Positions 51,506 through 60,942 of a stretch of DNA of 64,000 nucleotides are shown piece after piece. Source of the stretch: Kordia zhangzhouensis (GTDB lineage: Bacteria > Bacteroidota > Bacteroidia > Flavobacteriales > Flavobacteriaceae); NCBI RefSeq assembly GCF_001005305.1, contig NZ_LBMH01000004.1, forward strand, positions 186,001 to 250,000, written 5' to 3'. A model generated the notes under the pieces. That model had not been told where the DNA came from and made no database searches. It saw only the letters and a program-made list of their open reading frames with translations. The position numbers and the translations under genes are program-made. Numbering within the stretch: position 1 is the first letter of the stretch; each line of letters begins with the position of its first letter.

Positions 51506-52447
51506 TTATAATCCTAATTCTTTTCTCAAAATACTATCTTTTACACTGTTCTTAGACCAGTAAGCACTCTTTATTTGCTTGATTTTCGTAGCTTTAGTTG
51601 TCAAGATTTTCGCTGCATTTCCATAACCAGTTTGTGTGGTTTCCGTCCAACTCAAAATATCGTGAGGAAAGTAAGAATTAAAGTGAATAGCAACCGTTCT
51701 TTTTAACTCAGGATACGAAATTGTGTAAGTAGTCAAACTGTCTGACGTGTCTAACTTTAATTCTGCTTTGTAGCTTTTTAAAGGAACATGTCGCATACGA
51801 ATCATTTCAAAAGAAGGAATAATTTGATGTGTTCCTGTAGGCAAAGTATTGGGGGAAATTCGTAATTGCGCCCACAATTCATCCTCTATGATAGATTTTT
51901 CAAGATCTAATTTCTGGTCAGACTCACTTTCAAAGTAAGAATAAGATTGTACTTTAAATTTTTCTCTATTATTTAATTGCATAAATACATGTCCGCACCA
52001 TTCTTGCATTGAAGAAGTTACCTTTATAGCGTGTTGCTGATTGGTTACAGGATAAAAAGTACTTGTCATAACGGAATAAGGATATATTCCGGTATTGAAC
52101 TTTTTCGTAGCATTTAGCTTGAGGACAGATACGTTATCTGAACGTTGTGTGTCGGCTTTTACTTGTTTTGTAGGATTAAAATCTTCAGTGACATAAATCA
52201 TGACAGCTTTTCCTTTGTGAATTTCTCCGTAACGCGCTTGTTCGAGTTGATACGAAGTAATTTCGGCAGTTCCCGCATACCAATAGTTGTTAAATGCTTC
52301 TGAAGTTGGTTGTGTAGGTTGTGATGTTTCTTTAGATAGAGGCGTTGAGAGAGTTTCAGATGGTTTATCAGTTGTGTTTGAACATCCTGTAATTATAGCA
52401 ATTACAATCAAAAAGAATACTAGAAAAATTTGGGATATAAATTTCAT
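51506..52447 (-). CDS. Flavobacterial lipoprotein of unknown function
   Basis: A 313-aa lipoprotein (signal ending ITGC) with a Ser/Thr/Pro linker. It contains YWYAGTAEITSYQLEQARYG and GKAVMIYVTEDFNPTKQVKAD, a block I know from conserved Bacteroidota lipoproteins that databases sometimes label Maf; it has no Maf motifs. EWCGHVFMQLN is another conserved stretch. Probably periplasmic or outer-membrane; function unknown. Confidence 0.8.
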   Translation of the reverse strand: MKFISQIFLVFFLIVIAIITGCSNTTDKPSETLSTPLSKETSQPTQPTSEAFNNYWYAGTAEITSYQLEQARYGEIHKGKAVMIYVTEDFNPTKQVKADTQRSDNVSVLKLNATKKFNTGIYPYSVMTSTFYPVTNQQHAIKVTSSMQEWCGHVFMQLNNREKFKVQSYSYFESESDQKLDLEKSIIEDELWAQLRISPNTLPTGTHQIIPSFEMIRMRHVPLKSYKAELKLDTSDSLTTYTISYPELKRTVAIHFNSYFPHDILSWTETTQTGYGNAAKILTTKATKIKQIKSAYWSKNSVKDSILRKELGL

Positions 52448-52504
52448 CGTTTTTCTATAAAGATAATTAAAAAACGAAGATTGATTGTGTAACTTAACAG
52501 AGTC

Positions 52505-52810
52505 TTAATACAATTTTAGTGTATTCGTTTTGATACGAGAACGAATAATGAAGGCGATAATTGTGCATAAAATCAGTCCAATAACAATGACGAAAATCGT
52601 AGAAGTTTCTTCTTTTGGAGGCAGAGTAAAGTCTGTTTGGAAAGAAACCTCATTATTTTCAGATACTTCAAGATTGGCCCTGTCAAAAAAATCTGTATGA
52701 TCAGAAGTTTCAGAAACACTAGCCACAGTTTGCGAAGTTTTTTGGGCATGCATAGACCACTGCGCAACGAATAGGAAAGAAATAATAATACAGCGTATAA
52801 TTTTTTTCAC
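52505..52810 (-). CDS. Small secreted protein with C-terminal membrane anchor
   Basis: A 101-aa protein from a GTG start at 52810 (no ATG fits). It has a signal peptide ending SMHAQ, a polar acidic middle, and a C-terminal membrane helix (IFVIVIGLILCTIIAFII) followed by basic residues. No family is recognised. It stands about 60 bp before the lipoprotein gene downstream. Confidence 0.55.
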   Translation of the reverse strand: MKKIIRCIIISFLFVAQWSMHAQKTSQTVASVSETSDHTDFFDRANLEVSENNEVSFQTDFTLPPKEETSTIFVIVIGLILCTIIAFIIRSRIKTNTLKLY

Positions 52811-52917
52811 TGATTGAGTATTTTAGGGAATCACACCTAAATTTACGTAAATCTTATTAAGAAAAGTAAAATTACTTTGCAAGAACACGTTATTAGTGTG
52901 TGAATGGTCTTAAATTT

Positions 52918-52969
52918 TATATGAACGGTACGTGAAATCGTATTTGCTTGACTCACAACCGTTCATATA
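52918..52969. repeat. Long imperfect inverted repeat
   Basis: TATATGAACGGT and ACCGTTCATATA (12 bp, perfect) with an inner GTGA/TCAC pair inside a 28-nt spacer. It could be a terminator-like or cruciform element downstream of the 53002 gene; there is no clear T run. Confidence 0.5.
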
Positions 52970-53001
52970 TATAACAATTCGAAACGTAAAAACCGACATT
53001 G

Positions 53002-53463
53002 CTATTTTTTAATAAAAGGAATTGTTATTTGATTGTCCAATTTCACTAGATAATAACCACTTTGTAAATGGGATATATCTACTTGTGAATTCGCTAAAAA
53101 TAAAACTCCTTCAAGGATTTTTTTGCCTGATGTATCATATACGATATACTTTGTTTTTTTTTCCAAACCTTTAATAAATATATTCGTTGTTGCTGGGTTG
53201 GGAAATAGAACAATAGCATTAGAAGAAAGTATAGAATTTACAACAGATAGGGTTTCTAATACTAATGGATTAATAAAACCTTCTGAGACTTGAAAACCTC
53301 CTTGAAACTCCTGAATATTTACTTCTCCAACAGTATAAATAATCTGAAGGTTTGAAACGGAAACGGTTTCGCCGCCACTATCAATTGATTGATTTACTAA
53401 TTGTTGGGAAAAACTCAAGCAGCTCCATAAAAAGACAAAAAGACTAATAAATTTCATCATCAT
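53002..53463 (-). CDS. Small T9SS type A sorting domain protein
   Basis: 153 aa from the ATG at 53463 (three ATGs in tandem; the longer GTG frame to 53535 is rejected because it overlaps the upstream gene). The signal peptide ends SFSQ. LFPNPATTNIFIKG and LQSGYYLVKL are the hallmark blocks of the C-terminal secretion signal that directs proteins through the type IX system. The N-terminal part (IDSGGETVSVSNLQIIYTVG) is short. It starts 4 bp after the stop of the YadA-head gene. Confidence 0.88.
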   Translation of the reverse strand: MMMKFISLFVFLWSCLSFSQQLVNQSIDSGGETVSVSNLQIIYTVGEVNIQEFQGGFQVSEGFINPLVLETLSVVNSILSSNAIVLFPNPATTNIFIKGLEKKTKYIVYDTSGKKILEGVLFLANSQVDISHLQSGYYLVKLDNQITIPFIKK

Positions 53464-53467
53464 TTTT

Positions 53468-55645
53468 TTAGTATGTGTAATGTACTCTAACTTGTAAAAT
53501 AGCAGTGTCCTGCGTTCCAGACCATTGTCCGCCACTTACTGGTTCAACAGTTACAAAATATGCCCTGTATGTAGTTGCGCTTGACGAAATAGGAAAACTG
53601 ATATTAGCTGTTGCCACCCTATTGGTTGAAGGATAGCTATTGGTATTTAAAATAGTTCCCGCAACTGAGAAAACTTGTAAATTGTTACTTCCATTATTTT
53701 CAAATTGTTGAAATCGTATTTTAAACTCTAGAGCTTCATTAGCTTGGACAGAAGTATCTCTGTATACATATTCTACTTGGGTAATTCGTACGTTTTCCGG
53801 TAATTGAATAGGAGCGTAGATGACCGAATTATCACCTGGCGTAGCAATATAAGCACCATTTAAACCTGATTTGGTAAAATTAATACCATTATTGGTGTCT
53901 TTGACAAAATCAAAAGGAGTAATGACTAAAATGTCATTTTGTTGCGTAGAAGTAGCTAAAAGATTTCCATTAGCATCCACACTAACGTTTCTTGTTCCCA
54001 TTCCTGATAAATTATCAATGTTTACTATTCCAGAATTTGAGACTTTAAAAGCAGTTTTTCTGCCATTAAAAGAGTCGCCATTACCCACACTAAAAATAGC
54101 ATTAATGTCATCTACATTATATCTACCTACTGCCATTGAACCTAAATCAGAGGCTATTGTATTCCATCCCAATGCCGTAGCGAATGATCCTGAAGCAGTC
54201 GTATTTGATCCAGTAGCTAATGAATAATCACCACTTGCATTTGAGTTTAATCCTGCAGCAAATGAATAGTTTCCAGATGCTACAACATTAGTACCTAAAG
54301 CGATTGAAGCTTCTCCTAAAGCGGTTGTATTATAACCAGCAGCAAAGCTAAAATTACCACGAGCAGAAGAAATTTCTCCAAAAGCAACGCTGTGTGTGCC
54401 TAGTGTTGTATTAGCACTACCAAATGCAAAGGAATAATCTGCTTGTGCAATAGCGCCATTTCCACCAGCAAAGCTGTAAGTTCCATTAGCTATAGTATAA
54501 AGACCAGTAGCTAATGAGTAATTTCCTAATGCACCACGTGTTGAGCTAGTAGTGCTTGCCGATAGATCAATAGCATTAAAACCTATATTTCCATAGTTGC
54601 TTGGGTTACGCCCAATCAATCGCCAACCATTTCCGTTACCTTCATCAAGTGCCTCTAAACCGGTACTTGGTGTTCCTATATTGGCATCAACATAAGCTTT
54701 GGTTACTAATGCATTGCTTTGTGTAATTTCAGCTATACTTAAATCGTTTGCTATAATATTTCCATCCGATTTTACACTTAAAATGTTTTTACGTGTAATA
54801 TTGTCGGCTCCATTTCCAACGATGAGTAGGGCATCTGTATCTACCTCATTCCATTTTCCTAATACAGTTTGCGCATTGATCATATTACTAGATATATTTC
54901 CAAAACCTGCGACTAATGAATTGGAGCCGTTGGCAACATTTTGACGTCCTAAAGAAGTAGCTCCATACCCAGAAACTTGATTGTTTTCTCCAAATGCAGT
55001 AGAAGAAATTCCATCGGCAGTATTGTTTCTTCCTCCTGCAAAAGAATACAGCCCACGATTTGAGTCGTCCCATTGTGTCCCATCAACAGTCCCAGCTCTA
55101 AAGGCTACTTTCGTTTTGTCATAAAACATGCGGCTATCTGAGTTGATATCATTTTGATCTTCTGTACTAGTACTTCCTACAATGAAATCAGCATTGGTAT
55201 TGGCGGCAGAGATTAGATTGGGTGTAGATTCTGAAAATGGACTCGATACGCCGGCAGTTTCTGCATATAATGCATATGGAACCGTTTTGAATTCTGTTGT
55301 GCCAAAATCGTTTAAACCACTTCCAGAATCTATTTCCGTTTTTAAAAAATAAACATCATTTCCCCAATTAATCGTTTGATAACTTCCTGCAAGCAACGTT
55401 CCTTCCCCAATATTAACAATTACTATTCCGTTGGTATCTGTAGTTGCTGAGTGCGTTTCTTTATACACTTCAGTTGCTGCCATGTTTCCTTTTAAAATGG
55501 TAAATTGAAGGGTCACAACTTGATTAGTAAGAGGGCTTCCAGTGTTGTCTGAAATAAGTGCTTTATAATTAATACTTCGCACTTGAGAAAAGCTTATTCC
55601 TAAATAGAAAAAGCTAAGTATGCATACAATGTATTTGAATTTCAT
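53468..55645 (-). CDS. Secreted protein with YadA-like head repeats
   Basis: A 725-aa protein with a signal peptide ending SFSQ. The N-terminal beta domain (about 22-130, VVTLQFTILKG, VPYALYAETAG) is typical of flavobacterial tail-fibre-like proteins. Two blocks of trimeric-adhesin head repeats follow (about 195-255 and 372-510), with units such as YSLATGLYTIANGT and SFAAGYNTTALGEAS about 14 residues long. There is no YadA membrane anchor and no T9SS tail; the C terminus is a jelly-roll-like domain. It is likely a trimeric surface or released fibre. Confidence 0.85.
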   Translation of the reverse strand: MKFKYIVCILSFFYLGISFSQVRSINYKALISDNTGSPLTNQVVTLQFTILKGNMAATEVYKETHSATTDTNGIVIVNIGEGTLLAGSYQTINWGNDVYFLKTEIDSGSGLNDFGTTEFKTVPYALYAETAGVSSPFSESTPNLISAANTNADFIVGSTSTEDQNDINSDSRMFYDKTKVAFRAGTVDGTQWDDSNRGLYSFAGGRNNTADGISSTAFGENNQVSGYGATSLGRQNVANGSNSLVAGFGNISSNMINAQTVLGKWNEVDTDALLIVGNGADNITRKNILSVKSDGNIIANDLSIAEITQSNALVTKAYVDANIGTPSTGLEALDEGNGNGWRLIGRNPSNYGNIGFNAIDLSASTTSSTRGALGNYSLATGLYTIANGTYSFAGGNGAIAQADYSFAFGSANTTLGTHSVAFGEISSARGNFSFAAGYNTTALGEASIALGTNVVASGNYSFAAGLNSNASGDYSLATGSNTTASGSFATALGWNTIASDLGSMAVGRYNVDDINAIFSVGNGDSFNGRKTAFKVSNSGIVNIDNLSGMGTRNVSVDANGNLLATSTQQNDILVITPFDFVKDTNNGINFTKSGLNGAYIATPGDNSVIYAPIQLPENVRITQVEYVYRDTSVQANEALEFKIRFQQFENNGSNNLQVFSVAGTILNTNSYPSTNRVATANISFPISSSATTYRAYFVTVEPVSGGQWSGTQDTAILQVRVHYTY
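54120..54535 (-). repeat. Main block of 14-residue YadA-head repeats
   Basis: Roughly ten degenerate units of about 42 bp with recurring A-x-G-x-x-S codons, inside the 53468-55645 gene. The spacing and coding potential explain the repeats; it is not a CRISPR array. Confidence 0.75.
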
Positions 55646-55651
55646 AATGGG

Positions 55652-57313
55652 TTAGTTTTTCAATAATTTAAAATTGGAAATTTTTGAATTTGTGTTTACT
55701 TCAATCAAGTATAAACCTGCGGTAAGTGCCGAAATATCTATAGATGGGTTGATACTTTTGATATGTCCATGTTGCACTAATTTCCCAAGAAGAGAATAGA
55801 TTTTATAATCACTATTTGCTAGGATTTTAGTAAAATGAATCGTGTTTTTTGCAGGGTTAGGATACATTTGAAAATGTGTCGTTTCAAAACTATTATAGCT
55901 TAGTGTGCTATTGTCAAGCAAGCTGGTCAGTTCCATTCCGTTTCCACTTTTGTTTCCTGGAAACCAAAGTTTTCCTTGGTATTCAAGTAATGAAAATGAA
56001 GAAATCAAAATAATTTCTTCAGAATTACCTGTTAATACTTCAGTTCCTGTAGGAGTCCCATCTGTTACCCATAACTGTTGAGAATCAAAATAGAAAAGTT
56101 TGTTAGCATATACAGTTGCTTTGAGAAATTGAATAGATTCTCCAGTATCAGACGAAGTCACAACTTTTACAGTTCCTGTTTCAGTGCCATCCGTTTTCCA
56201 TAGTTCGTAATCTGAAGTAGTATTGTCTGAAGCCACAAAATATAATTCATTGTTGTAAAGAGTAAAATTTGGAATATTGAGTCCGCTAGCTAAATTATCT
56301 GTATTAATGTCTTTCACTAGACTCGAGAGAGTTCCATCCGTTTTCCACAATTCAGAACCGATAATTTCTCCAGAAGTTCCATTGTAACTGCGTGCTTTAA
56401 AAAAGAGTTCATTATTATATATAATAAGATTTGACGGATTGCTTCCAAAGCCAAAAGCAGGATTTAAATTGTTGGGAAAAATATCATGTTTGATTGTTGT
56501 TCCTGCGGAAGTTCCATCTGAAGACCATAGTTCACGCCCTTCAGGAACACTATCATCGCCGGAAACAAAATACAGTTCATTATTAAAAATAATCATGTCG
56601 TCAATGTTTTTCAATCCACTTCGTACAATCGTTGTATTGGCGGTAGTTCCATCCGTTTTCCAGAGTTCGCTGTTGCTTCCCCGATTTACAGCAAAGAATA
56701 AAAATCCGTTATATACGACTCCTAAAATATTTTTGCCTGATTTTTCTATATACGCAGGCGCACCATTGGTTGTGTCTTCAAAATTTTTCACAGAGACAGT
56801 TCCTGCAACTGTTCCATTGGTTTTCCACAGTTCAATAGAAGAGTTTGTACTTCCTCGGAAATATAATTCGTTATTGTATTCAACAAATAGTTGATTGTCG
56901 TCATTAGAATTAAAATCTAAACCGCTTGACGAACCAGGTCGAACATCTTTTAGTAAAATTGTTCCTGCGTCAGTTCCGTCAGTTTTATAGAGTTCTGTGC
57001 CAATGCCAGATACAAAGGCTGTAAAATATAACTCACCATTCAGTACGTATAATGATTCAGGAGAATACCCAGCTCCTCCGTTTAAATTTCCAGCAACAAT
57101 TTGCGTGCCGGCACTAGTTCCATTACTTCTGTAGAGTTTTTTAAAAGAAGGTGTAATGTCTATAGCTTGGAAATAAAGTTCTCCATTAAATTCCGTAATA
57201 TATCTGGGAGAGCTTCCATTACTTCCTGCCCAAATATCAATTTGATCAAAAACATATTGCGCATGTGCTTGAGTGGTTATAAAAGCTATAATTCCTAATA
57301 GTATTTTTTTCAT
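55652..57313 (-). CDS. ELWxxDGT-repeat protein with T9SS type A tail
   Basis: A 553-aa protein with a signal peptide ending AHAQ. About nine repeats of the form ELW/Y-K-T-D-G-T followed by GT (for example ELWKTDGTVAGTVSVK, ELYKTDGTDAGT) make a beta-propeller-like body (about 25-450). The C-terminal sorting domain reads MYPNPAKNTIHFTKI and LTAGLYLIEV. Secreted through the type IX system to the cell surface. It precedes the YadA-head gene by 6 bp, so the three surface proteins form an operon. Confidence 0.9.
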   Translation of the reverse strand: MKKILLGIIAFITTQAHAQYVFDQIDIWAGSNGSSPRYITEFNGELYFQAIDITPSFKKLYRSNGTSAGTQIVAGNLNGGAGYSPESLYVLNGELYFTAFVSGIGTELYKTDGTDAGTILLKDVRPGSSSGLDFNSNDDNQLFVEYNNELYFRGSTNSSIELWKTNGTVAGTVSVKNFEDTTNGAPAYIEKSGKNILGVVYNGFLFFAVNRGSNSELWKTDGTTANTTIVRSGLKNIDDMIIFNNELYFVSGDDSVPEGRELWSSDGTSAGTTIKHDIFPNNLNPAFGFGSNPSNLIIYNNELFFKARSYNGTSGEIIGSELWKTDGTLSSLVKDINTDNLASGLNIPNFTLYNNELYFVASDNTTSDYELWKTDGTETGTVKVVTSSDTGESIQFLKATVYANKLFYFDSQQLWVTDGTPTGTEVLTGNSEEIILISSFSLLEYQGKLWFPGNKSGNGMELTSLLDNSTLSYNSFETTHFQMYPNPAKNTIHFTKILANSDYKIYSLLGKLVQHGHIKSINPSIDISALTAGLYLIEVNTNSKISNFKLLKN

Positions 57314-57321
57314 TTTTCCAA

Positions 57322-57873
57322 TTATTTCATTCGTGATTCGTTTACAGAAAAAATTACAGTTACATTCGTTTGAATGGTTTGTTCGCTACCATCATCCATA
57401 CGAATTTTCAAGGTTAGTGTGTCTTCAAACTGTCCTGAGATAATCCTACGTTTTTTTACAACTCCTTCTTTCCAAGGAGTCACATGGGTAATTGTAGTTT
57501 GGGTACAACCCGTAAAATCTCCATCTATCCGTTGATATGTTTGAGAGTTGTTGAGATCAATAAAATTAAAACTTCCGCAGCCTGAGGTGCTTTTTTTAGG
57601 CGTATGAGAACCTGTGGTTGGTTCTCCTTGAAAGTGTCGATTTATGTAGTGAATTTGCAATCCGTTCTCAGAGGTTAATTTGGAAGCATTTACATTGCTC
57701 GCACCTTCAAACACTTCCAAATTTGCTTGACTCATGTAATTTCCTTTTTCAGGATAAAATGTGTGTGTGCCTTTTAGTGGACCATCACTAAATGTTACAG
57801 TAATAAAGTGTTTTTTGTTTTGCGAAAATGCAATAGCAGAACACATAGTGAATAGTATAAATAGTAGTTTCAT
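57322..57873 (-). CDS. Secreted hypothetical protein
   Basis: 183 aa from the ATG at 57873 (the frame extends to a TTG at 57912, rejected). Signal peptide ends IAFSQ. The body is beta-rich: HFITVTFSDGPLKGTHTFYP, CGSFNFIDLNNS and GDFTGCTQTTITHV, with two Cys that may pair. No family is known to me. It lies between the DUF4412 gene and the ELW-repeat gene on the same strand. Confidence 0.72.
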   Translation of the reverse strand: MKLLFILFTMCSAIAFSQNKKHFITVTFSDGPLKGTHTFYPEKGNYMSQANLEVFEGASNVNASKLTSENGLQIHYINRHFQGEPTTGSHTPKKSTSGCGSFNFIDLNNSQTYQRIDGDFTGCTQTTITHVTPWKEGVVKKRRIISGQFEDTLTLKIRMDDGSEQTIQTNVTVIFSVNESRMK

Positions 57874-57883
57874 AGCTTTCTTT

Positions 57884-58660
57884 TTACATTGATTTGTATG
57901 CGTTTGTATCAATTTTTATATCAGCATTCGTATCAACTTTGATTACTTTTACGCTGCCACTATCTTGAGAAGCTTCATACTTTAGTTCCATTACAAAACC
58001 TTCAAAAGGGCCTTCCTTTTTCATAGCGAGTATTGGTACAAATTTTCCTTTGATAGGAAAACTATTAGCTACCCATGCATAGACTTTTCCTCCATCATTT
58101 TCATATGTATATTCTTCACAAGTATATCCTAAGATTGTTTTGGTGCGTCCTGTTTTGGAGAGCTCATTGTTTTGAGGAATTTTGGAAGAATAATCCAATT
58201 GTCCTAATTGATCATTAGTCACTTTCTTTTTAATTTTCATGCCTGGCATGTTCATAAACATAGTACTTTCTGTTGGCGTGATTACGGCATAAACTTGTCC
58301 GCCGCTATTGTCACCAGCATTGTCAAGTTTCATACAAATCACATTTGGGTCATTGCTGTCAAATAGAAAATCGAGTGTAGCAGATTCATTTCCTTCGGTT
58401 TGCATTTGGATGGTTACGCTTTGATTAAAATGATACGATTTTACAGTTGTGTCCTTACTTTGTTGTACTTTTTTGTTTCCAAGCATCTTGTCAAGCATGT
58501 TATCTGCTGCTTTTTCAGCTTCTTCTATAGCTTTTTGTTCTACTTTTTCTTCGACGCGATTTTCAACTTTATTTTGAATTCGCTTTAAGAGTTGCGAATG
58601 CGTAACATGTGTTGCAAGAAGACAGCATACACAAGTACAGATTTTAAAAATTGTTTTCAT
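57884..58660 (-). CDS. DUF4412 domain-containing protein
   Basis: A 258-aa exported protein. After a signal peptide (ending VTHS) there is a coiled-coil-like segment rich in Glu/Lys (RIQNKVENRVEEKVEQKA). DUF4412 follows (about 75-245) with MFMNMPGMKIKK and GRTKTILGYTCEEYTYEN, the typical YxCxxY end motif. Family role unknown, possibly lipid binding at the outer membrane. Confidence 0.88.
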   Translation of the reverse strand: MKTIFKICTCVCCLLATHVTHSQLLKRIQNKVENRVEEKVEQKAIEEAEKAADNMLDKMLGNKKVQQSKDTTVKSYHFNQSVTIQMQTEGNESATLDFLFDSNDPNVICMKLDNAGDNSGGQVYAVITPTESTMFMNMPGMKIKKKVTNDQLGQLDYSSKIPQNNELSKTGRTKTILGYTCEEYTYENDGGKVYAWVANSFPIKGKFVPILAMKKEGPFEGFVMELKYEASQDSGSVKVIKVDTNADIKIDTNAYKSM

Positions 58661-58789
58661 GATGTATTACGTTTCGTTTCCTCTTTATATATTTACAGAG
58701 AAAAAGGTTAACATGGAGTGAGGTTATTTTTGGTAAAAAGTTGTAGAAGCAATCTTTAAATAGCTGAATATGCCTTCATTATCAAAAAA

Positions 58790-58797
58790 TAATTTTG
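58790..58797 (+). promoter_or_regulatory. -7 element of the ECF sigma operon
   Basis: TAATTTTG matches TAnnTTTG exactly, 37 bp before the sigma ATG; no clear -33 element precedes it. Confidence 0.5.
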
Positions 58798-58833
58798 CAA
58801 ATTGGTTAACCATTTGTTTTGAACTTCTACTAA

Positions 58834-59376
58834 ATGAAAGAGCAGTCACCAGATTTACAAGCACGACTTCGAAATGACGATAAAAATGCGTTAGAGGAAG
58901 TGTATCTTACCTATAAGGAAGCGTTTGTAAATTATGGTTTGCGCTTTAATTTAGACAAAGAAGATGTGATTGATGTGTATCAAGATACAGTGATAGCCGT
59001 TTATCAAAATTTTGTAATTCAGCAAAAGCACATTGACAATAGTTCTTTAAAAACGTATGTATTTAGTATTGGGAAATACAAAATATACGATCGATTGCGT
59101 GAGCAAAAACAATTTGTGACTAAAGTTGATGCGGAAGATTCGTATGAAGAGATAAAACAAGAAGAGTTGGTTCTGTCTGAAGAACAGACGCTTTTGCAGA
59201 AACATTTTCGCCATTTAGGGAAAAGCTGTCAGGAAATTTTACGTTTATATTATTATCGTAATCTTACAGTTCAAGAAATTGTAGAAAGCACGCATTATAA
59301 AGATCAAAATACGGTAAAAAGCCATAAATCACGCTGTTTAAAAAAGTTAATCGCACTTATAAAAGACAACAAATGA
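58834..59376 (+). CDS. ECF-type sigma-70 factor
   Basis: A 180-aa sigma factor with region 2 (LDKEDVIDVYQDTVIAVYQN and TYVFSIGKYKIYDRLREQ) and region 4 (FRHLGKSCQEILRLYYYRNL, VKSHKSRCLKKL). It overlaps the next gene by ATGA, so sigma and membrane partner are translationally coupled. It probably responds to an envelope signal. Confidence 0.93.
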   Translation: MKEQSPDLQARLRNDDKNALEEVYLTYKEAFVNYGLRFNLDKEDVIDVYQDTVIAVYQNFVIQQKHIDNSSLKTYVFSIGKYKIYDRLREQKQFVTKVDAEDSYEEIKQEELVLSEEQTLLQKHFRHLGKSCQEILRLYYYRNLTVQEIVESTHYKDQNTVKSHKSRCLKKLIALIKDNK

Positions 59377-60113
59377 AGCACGAAGAATTGATCCAAAAAT
59401 ATGTGCAAGAAACCTTAAATGAGGAAGAACAACAATTGTTTTCAAATTTGTTGCAACAGGACACGAACTTTGCTCAAGCAGTTGCAGAATACGAAAATAT
59501 TCATAAAGCAATCAAATTTGAAGAGAAACAGAAATTGAAGTCTCATCTTCAAAATATAGAAGCGACAGCAACTCTTGAAGCCAATGAATCAAAACCTTCT
59601 AGAAATTATAAAAAACTTGCAATTGCAGTTGTTTTAATTCTTTTCTTTGGACTGTTAGGAAATTATATTGTACAACAATCTAACAGACATGAAACGCTAT
59701 ATGCAACATATTTTGAACCCTATCCAAATGCATTGTTACCTGTCACTAGAAGTGAAACAAATGCCTCAGAACTTACCGCAGCGATTCGCTCCTATGAGGC
59801 TAAAGATTTTGAAAAAGCTATAACACAATTTGAAGCGATTTTAGCAAAACAAAACCAACCAGATGTTGAAATCTGGTTTTACAAAGCCATGAGTTTATTA
59901 AATGCAGGTAAAGATAGTGAAGCTTTGGATGCATTACGGACAATTAAGCACAGCGAGACACGATTTACGCCACAAATTTATTGGTATGGAGCGTTACTTC
60001 ATGTAAAGTTTAAAGAGAATGAAAAAGCGCTGAAAGCCTTACAATATATGGATTCAATCAATACAACATATAAAAAAGCTGCTCGAGAAGTATTAAAAGC
60101 AGAATTACAATAA
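59373..60113 (+). CDS. Membrane TPR protein, probable anti-sigma partner
   Basis: A 246-aa protein. The N-terminal cytoplasmic part (1 to about 85: IQKYVQETLNEEEQQLFSNL) resembles anti-sigma zinc-less ASD modules. A single membrane helix follows (LAIAVVLILFFGLLGNYIV), then a periplasmic TPR-like domain (SYEAKDFEKAITQFEAIL, IWFYKAMSLLNAGKDSEAL). Its position after the sigma gene suggests it controls that sigma factor; this is inference. Confidence 0.82.
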   Translation: MKHEELIQKYVQETLNEEEQQLFSNLLQQDTNFAQAVAEYENIHKAIKFEEKQKLKSHLQNIEATATLEANESKPSRNYKKLAIAVVLILFFGLLGNYIVQQSNRHETLYATYFEPYPNALLPVTRSETNASELTAAIRSYEAKDFEKAITQFEAILAKQNQPDVEIWFYKAMSLLNAGKDSEALDALRTIKHSETRFTPQIYWYGALLHVKFKENEKALKALQYMDSINTTYKKAAREVLKAELQ

Positions 60114-60114
60114 A

Positions 60115-60879
60115 TTACTCTATTTCTTTTGTGATAAGGGACAGAATTGAATTTAATTCTTTGAGCAAAGGTTTGTAATGTGTTTCTGAAGTTGAGTAAC
60201 TTACCAAATAGAACATTAATATATTATTTTCAAAAGCTACAGAATCTAACAAATTCAAATTACTAAGGTAGTTGTCTTTTTGTAAAAAAGCTGTTTCTGG
60301 AATTGGAGGCGATAATTGAAAAATAGTTTTGAGGCTATTGTTATTTGTTCTAAACATATCTAACACTCTATTTCGTTGTTCACCGAGTTCATCTTCTTGT
60401 TTCGAAATATCTTTTAAGATAGCTTCCCAATTGGTAAGTAGCTTTCGTAAGGTGTCATTTGAAATATCTTTCAAGCTTCCCGAATTAATCATTTCATCTA
60501 ATAATGAGGTGTTTGCATAAAAATAAACATCATAGGACAATGAACGAGACAATAATTCTGAGAGTTCTTTTTCTGTAATGGTATCTTTGGGATTTGATTT
60601 TAACATTAAAATCCGTTGTGCACCAAGATAGTTTTGCTTGTTTACGTCTATGAGTTCAATTAACTTGTGTTTACTCGTTTCAAACTCATCTTTCAAGCCT
60701 TTCAGATACGTTTGTTCTTTTTGTTGAAGAATACTTTGTTCTCTACTATTGTTAATAGCAACGGCAATTAAAATTCCTATAACAACCAATACAATTTCAC
60801 CGACGGCATAGATAATATACTTTCCTATTTTGCTTTTTGTGATAGAGTTCAGTCTAAATTTTCTAAAAAAGCGTGCCAT
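60115..60879 (-). CDS. DUF6090 family membrane protein
   Basis: A 254-aa protein starting MARFFRKFRLNSITKSKIGK, with one membrane helix IIYAVGEIVLVVIGILIAVAIN and a long helical periplasmic domain. This is DUF6090, restricted to Bacteroidota and of unknown function. It is convergent with the sigma-partner gene with a 1-bp gap and no terminator between them. Confidence 0.92.
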   Translation of the reverse strand: MARFFRKFRLNSITKSKIGKYIIYAVGEIVLVVIGILIAVAINNSREQSILQQKEQTYLKGLKDEFETSKHKLIELIDVNKQNYLGAQRILMLKSNPKDTITEKELSELLSRSLSYDVYFYANTSLLDEMINSGSLKDISNDTLRKLLTNWEAILKDISKQEDELGEQRNRVLDMFRTNNNSLKTIFQLSPPIPETAFLQKDNYLSNLNLLDSVAFENNILMFYLVSYSTSETHYKPLLKELNSILSLITKEIE

Positions 60880-60942
60880 AATGTAGGTTTATAGTTAGTT
60901 CATTTTCCTGAAAAACTAAAGGTATTACTATTGTGCTTTATA

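Noticed and set aside
51506-52447. Maf (septum formation) protein
   Set aside because: The sequence lacks Maf motifs and is a lipoprotein; the genuine Maf is at 60943-61536.
54120-55060. CRISPR-like repeats
   Set aside because: Units are degenerate, in frame and encode YadA-head repeats; no cas genes or spacers.
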